A stretch of 8,826 nucleotides of DNA from Burkholderiales bacterium (GTDB taxonomy: Bacteria; Pseudomonadota; Gammaproteobacteria; Burkholderiales; Burkholderiaceae_C), in assembly GCA_947450745.1 (NCBI GenBank), contig CANFYD010000128.1:1-8826 (forward strand), written 5' to 3'. The translations under genes and the position numbers were made by a program. The stretch's first letter is position 1; the number at the start of each line of letters is the position of its first letter. Below, one piece after another: positions 6,818-8,826 of the stretch. The notes under the pieces were generated by a model. It did not search any database. It saw only the letters and a program-made list of their open reading frames with translations, and had not been told where the DNA came from.

Positions 6818-6898
6818 CGTAGGGCGGGTCGAGACCCGCGAGCTTTGCGTTTCATCGGTGGGCGACGAAAAAGCCTGCGGGTCTCGACCCGCCCTACG
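6818..6898. repeat. Palindromic interspersed repeat (REP/MITE-like), second copy
   Basis: An 81-bp element whose outer 22 bp (6818-6839 and 6877-6898) are perfect inverted copies of each other. Each arm also folds on itself: GCGGGTC-GA-GACCCGC at 6824-6839 and GCGGGTC-TC-GACCCGC at 6877-6892. The element can thus form one long stem or two small hairpins. Its spacer (CGAGCTTTGCG... and GACGAAAAAGCC) resembles part of the element at 5161-5279. The two copies bracket the binding-protein gene. Such short mobile palindromes are common in beta- and gamma-proteobacterial intergenic DNA; no transposase is encoded here. Confidence 0.88.
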
Positions 6899-6931
6899 AA
6901 TGAACGGGCGAAGCGCCGCAGCGCGTCAACC

Positions 6932-6947
6932 GGGAGCGCTTCTTGCT
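6932..6947 (+). promoter_or_regulatory. Possible sigma-54 promoter for the sensor-like gene
   Basis: GGGAGCGCTTCTTGCT contains GG (6933-6934), a 10-nt spacer and GC (6945-6946), with a full TTGCT -12 element. The -24 element GGGAGCG departs from TGGCACG at three positions. Transcription would begin near 6958, about 30 nt before the proposed TTG start, a sensible distance. Sigma-54 control would suit nitrogen metabolism, but a match of this strength can occur by chance in GC-rich DNA. Confidence 0.3.
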
Positions 6948-6977
6948 GGCATAAGCCCCAACACTCCATCCACCTCC

Positions 6978-6981
6978 AAGG
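6978..6981 (+). promoter_or_regulatory. Weak ribosome binding site before a TTG start
   Basis: AAGG lies 7 nt before TTG at 6989. No ATG or GTG occurs in this frame between the repeat element and the conserved domain. The first in-frame ATG (codon 102) falls well inside the membrane domain. TTG is therefore the best-supported start. Confidence 0.45.
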
Positions 6982-6988
6982 CTCCAAT

Positions 6989-8826
6989 TTGCCGCCCTCT
7001 CCGCAGAAGATCTTTCACATCCGCAGGGACTACAACAGTTGGGTCGCCAACGAGACGCTGGAGGACTACGCGCTGCGCTACACGCCGCGCAGTTTTCGCA
7101 AATGGAGCGAATGGCGGGTGGCCAACACCGCGCTGGGAGCCACGTCCTTCCTGGTGCTGGAGGCGATCGGCGGCACCATTGCCGTCAGCTACGGGTTTTC
7201 GAACGCGCTGTGGGCGATTCTGGTGGTCGGGCTGATCATCTTCCTTACCGGCCTGCCGATCAGCTATTACGCCGCCAAGTACGGGCTCGACATGGACTTG
7301 CTGACCCGGGGTGCCGGCTTTGGCTACCTCGGCTCCACCGTCACCTCGCTGGTCTACGCCAGCTTCACCTTCATCTTCTTTGCGCTGGAGGCCGCCATCC
7401 TGGCGCTGGCGATACAGATGGCGTCCGGCTGGCCGCTGCTGTCCTGCTATTTGCTCGCCTCGCTGGGCATCGTGCCCCTGGTGATGTACGGCATCACGCT
7501 GATTTCGCGGTTGCAAATGTGGTCACAGCCGATCTGGGCCATTTTGTTCATCCTGCCCTTCGCCTGCGTGGCCTGGAAGGAGCCGCAGCGCTTCGCCGAA
7601 TTCACCACGCTCAGCGGGCGGGTCTCGGGCAGCGCCGGCTTTGACGGGCTGATGTTCGGCTCCGCCTGCGCGGTGGTGTTTTCGCTGGTGGTGCAGATCG
7701 GCGAGCAGGTCGATTACTTGCGCTTTCTGCCCGAAAAAACGCCGCAAAGTAGCCGCCGCTGGTGGGCCGCCGTGCTGCTGGCCGGGCCGGGCTGGATCAT
7801 CCCCGGCATGTTCAAGATGGTCTGCGGTGCGTTTCTGGCCTTTCTAGTGTTGCAACAACAGCAGCCGGCGGAAAAAGCGGTCGAACCCACCTCGATGTAT
7901 CTGGCCGGTTTTGGCTATGTGTTCGATTCCCCCGGCTGGGTGCTGGCCGCCACCGTGCTGTTCGTCGCGGTGTCGCAAATCAAGATCAACCTGACCAATG
8001 CCTATGCCGGCTCGCTGGCCTGGTCCAACTTCTTCGCCCGGCTGACCCACAGCCACCCGGGCCGCGTGGTCTGGCTGGTGTTCAACGTCGCCATCGCCGT
8101 GCTGCTGATGTCGCTGGGCGTGTTTGAAGCGCTGGAGCGCGTGCTGGCCATCTACAGCAACGTCGCCATCGCCTGGGTCGGTGCGCTGGTGGCCGACCTG
8201 GTCATCAATAAGCCGCTGGGCTTGAGCCCCAAGCACATCGAGTTCCGCCGCGCCTACCTCTATGACATCAACCCGGTCGGGCTCGGCGCGATGTTGAGCG
8301 CCGCCACGCTGGCCGTGCTGGCCTATGCCGGCCTGTTCGGCGTTATGGCCAAGGCTTATGCGCCCTTCATCGCCCTGTTTGCGTCGATGGCGGTCTCACC
8401 CTTGCTGGCTTGGTGGACCAAAGGCCGCTTCTATCTGGCACGCCACGACAGGCCGCGCTGGCTGCCGGGTGAGTCGGTCACCTGCTCCGTCTGCACCCTG
8501 CCGTTCGAGTCCGAGGACATGGCCTGGTGCCCGGCTTATGGCGCGCCGATCTGCTCGCTGTGCTGCACGCTGGAGTCGCGCTGCCACGACAGTTGCAAGA
8601 CCAACTCACGCAGCACCGAGCAGGTCAGCGCCGTGCTGGCTCGGCTGCTGCCCGGGCAGTGGTCGCGCCGCATCAATGTCCGCATGGCGCATTACCTGCT
8701 GGTGGCGGTGTCACTGATCACCGTGCTGGCGGTCATCCTGGGCGTGGTTTATGAGCAGCAACTGGGCCGCCAATTGAGCAACGGACAACTGAGCAACGGC
8801 CTCGACCCAGCGGCCTTGCGGGCGCC
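6989..8826 (+). CDS. NCS1 transporter-like membrane sensor protein, probable N-terminal part of a sensor histidine kinase (3' end outside window)
   Basis: An uninterrupted frame of 612 codons that leaves the window. Residues about 30-480 form a multi-span membrane domain of NCS1 (purine/cytosine permease, CodB-like) type. It has ETLEDYALRYTPRSFRKW at 22-39, then ANTALGATSFLVLEAIGG in the first span and LLTRGAGFGYLGS at 104-116, and about twelve hydrophobic segments in all. A cytoplasmic-type linker then carries eight cysteines: C499-x2-C502-x11-C514-x7-C522-x2-C525-C526-x5-C532-x3-C536. One further membrane span follows (about 570-588). Plain NCS1 permeases end near 420-500 residues; the extra Cys cluster and span are features I associate with transporter-fused sensor kinases (compare CbrA, which uses an SLC5-type domain). 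No kinase motif is in the window, so the kinase call is inference. The only in-frame start giving a sensible N-terminus is TTG at 6989 with AAGG at 6978-6981. It diverges from the amide operon, suggesting it controls it. Confidence 0.75.
   Translation, partial: MPPSPQKIFHIRRDYNSWVANETLEDYALRYTPRSFRKWSEWRVANTALGATSFLVLEAIGGTIAVSYGFSNALWAILVVGLIIFLTGLPISYYAAKYGLDMDLLTRGAGFGYLGSTVTSLVYASFTFIFFALEAAILALAIQMASGWPLLSCYLLASLGIVPLVMYGITLISRLQMWSQPIWAILFILPFACVAWKEPQRFAEFTTLSGRVSGSAGFDGLMFGSACAVVFSLVVQIGEQVDYLRFLPEKTPQSSRRWWAAVLLAGPGWIIPGMFKMVCGAFLAFLVLQQQQPAEKAVEPTSMYLAGFGYVFDSPGWVLAATVLFVAVSQIKINLTNAYAGSLAWSNFFARLTHSHPGRVVWLVFNVAIAVLLMSLGVFEALERVLAIYSNVAIAWVGALVADLVINKPLGLSPKHIEFRRAYLYDINPVGLGAMLSAATLAVLAYAGLFGVMAKAYAPFIALFASMAVSPLLAWWTKGRFYLARHDRPRWLPGESVTCSVCTLPFESEDMAWCPAYGAPICSLCCTLESRCHDSCKTNSRSTEQVSAVLARLLPGQWSRRINVRMAHYLLVAVSLITVLAVILGVVYEQQLGRQLSNGQLSNGLDPAALRA

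Larger units (their letters stand above)
6571..6988. other. Divergent intergenic control region
   Basis: These 418 bp separate the leftward amide operon from the rightward sensor-like gene, so promoters for both should lie here. Contents seen: the urtA ribosome site (6577-6582), a possible leader hairpin (6606-6672), a CGTCA/TGACG inverted repeat (6720-6731), a palindromic repeat element (6818-6898) and a sigma-54-like site facing right (6932-6947). I found no convincing sigma-70 promoter on the minus strand. A weak GG-N10-GC match at 6802-6817 faces left, about 230 bp before urtA. No open frame with coding character was seen in the gap. Confidence 0.7.

Noticed and set aside
8771..8800. Tandem QLSNG repeat (two 15-bp units)
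   Set aside because: A minor in-frame duplication just after a membrane span, of no evident meaning with only two units visible.

Overview
The window is GC-rich (by eye about 60-65 %) and looks like a beta-proteobacterial chromosome. The order Burkholderiales, perhaps Comamonadaceae, is the best guess. The basis is codon usage, the similarity of the encoded proteins to amide/urea uptake clusters of that group, and GTAGGGCGGGTC-type palindromic repeats. No RNA gene, CRISPR array, insertion sequence or phage gene was found.

Left and centre (1-6570, minus strand): one seven-gene block reads right to left. It contains a secreted substrate-binding protein (5302-6570), two LIV-type permeases (urtB-like 4168-5082, urtC-like 2955-4142), two ATPases (urtD-like 2196-2939, urtE-like 1474-2163), an FmdA-type formamidase (176-1402) and the start of an FmdB-type zinc-ribbon gene (1-161, cut by the window edge). 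Gaps are 14-71 bp except between the binding protein and the first permease (219 bp). That gap is filled by a repeat with hairpins and precedes a gene with a weak ribosome binding site. The transporter subunits are urea-type (Urt/FmdDEF family). The enzyme beside them is formamidase and no urease gene is in the window, so the likely job is uptake and hydrolysis of formamide or other short amides, releasing ammonia as a nitrogen source.

Middle (6571-6988): a 418-bp divergent control region. It holds a second copy of the palindromic repeat (perfect 22-bp arms), a small CGTCA/TGACG inverted repeat, a long leader hairpin in front of the binding-protein gene and a sigma-54-like site facing right.

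Right (6989-8826, plus strand): an open reading frame that runs off the window. It has no usable ATG and probably starts at TTG. Its product has an NCS1-type (purine/cytosine permease-like) multi-span membrane domain, then a compact eight-cysteine cluster, then one more membrane segment. This layout suggests a transporter-derived sensor, probably the N-terminal part of a sensor histidine kinase, but the kinase part would lie outside the window. Its divergent position makes it a natural candidate regulator of the amide operon, and it is the most interesting item here.
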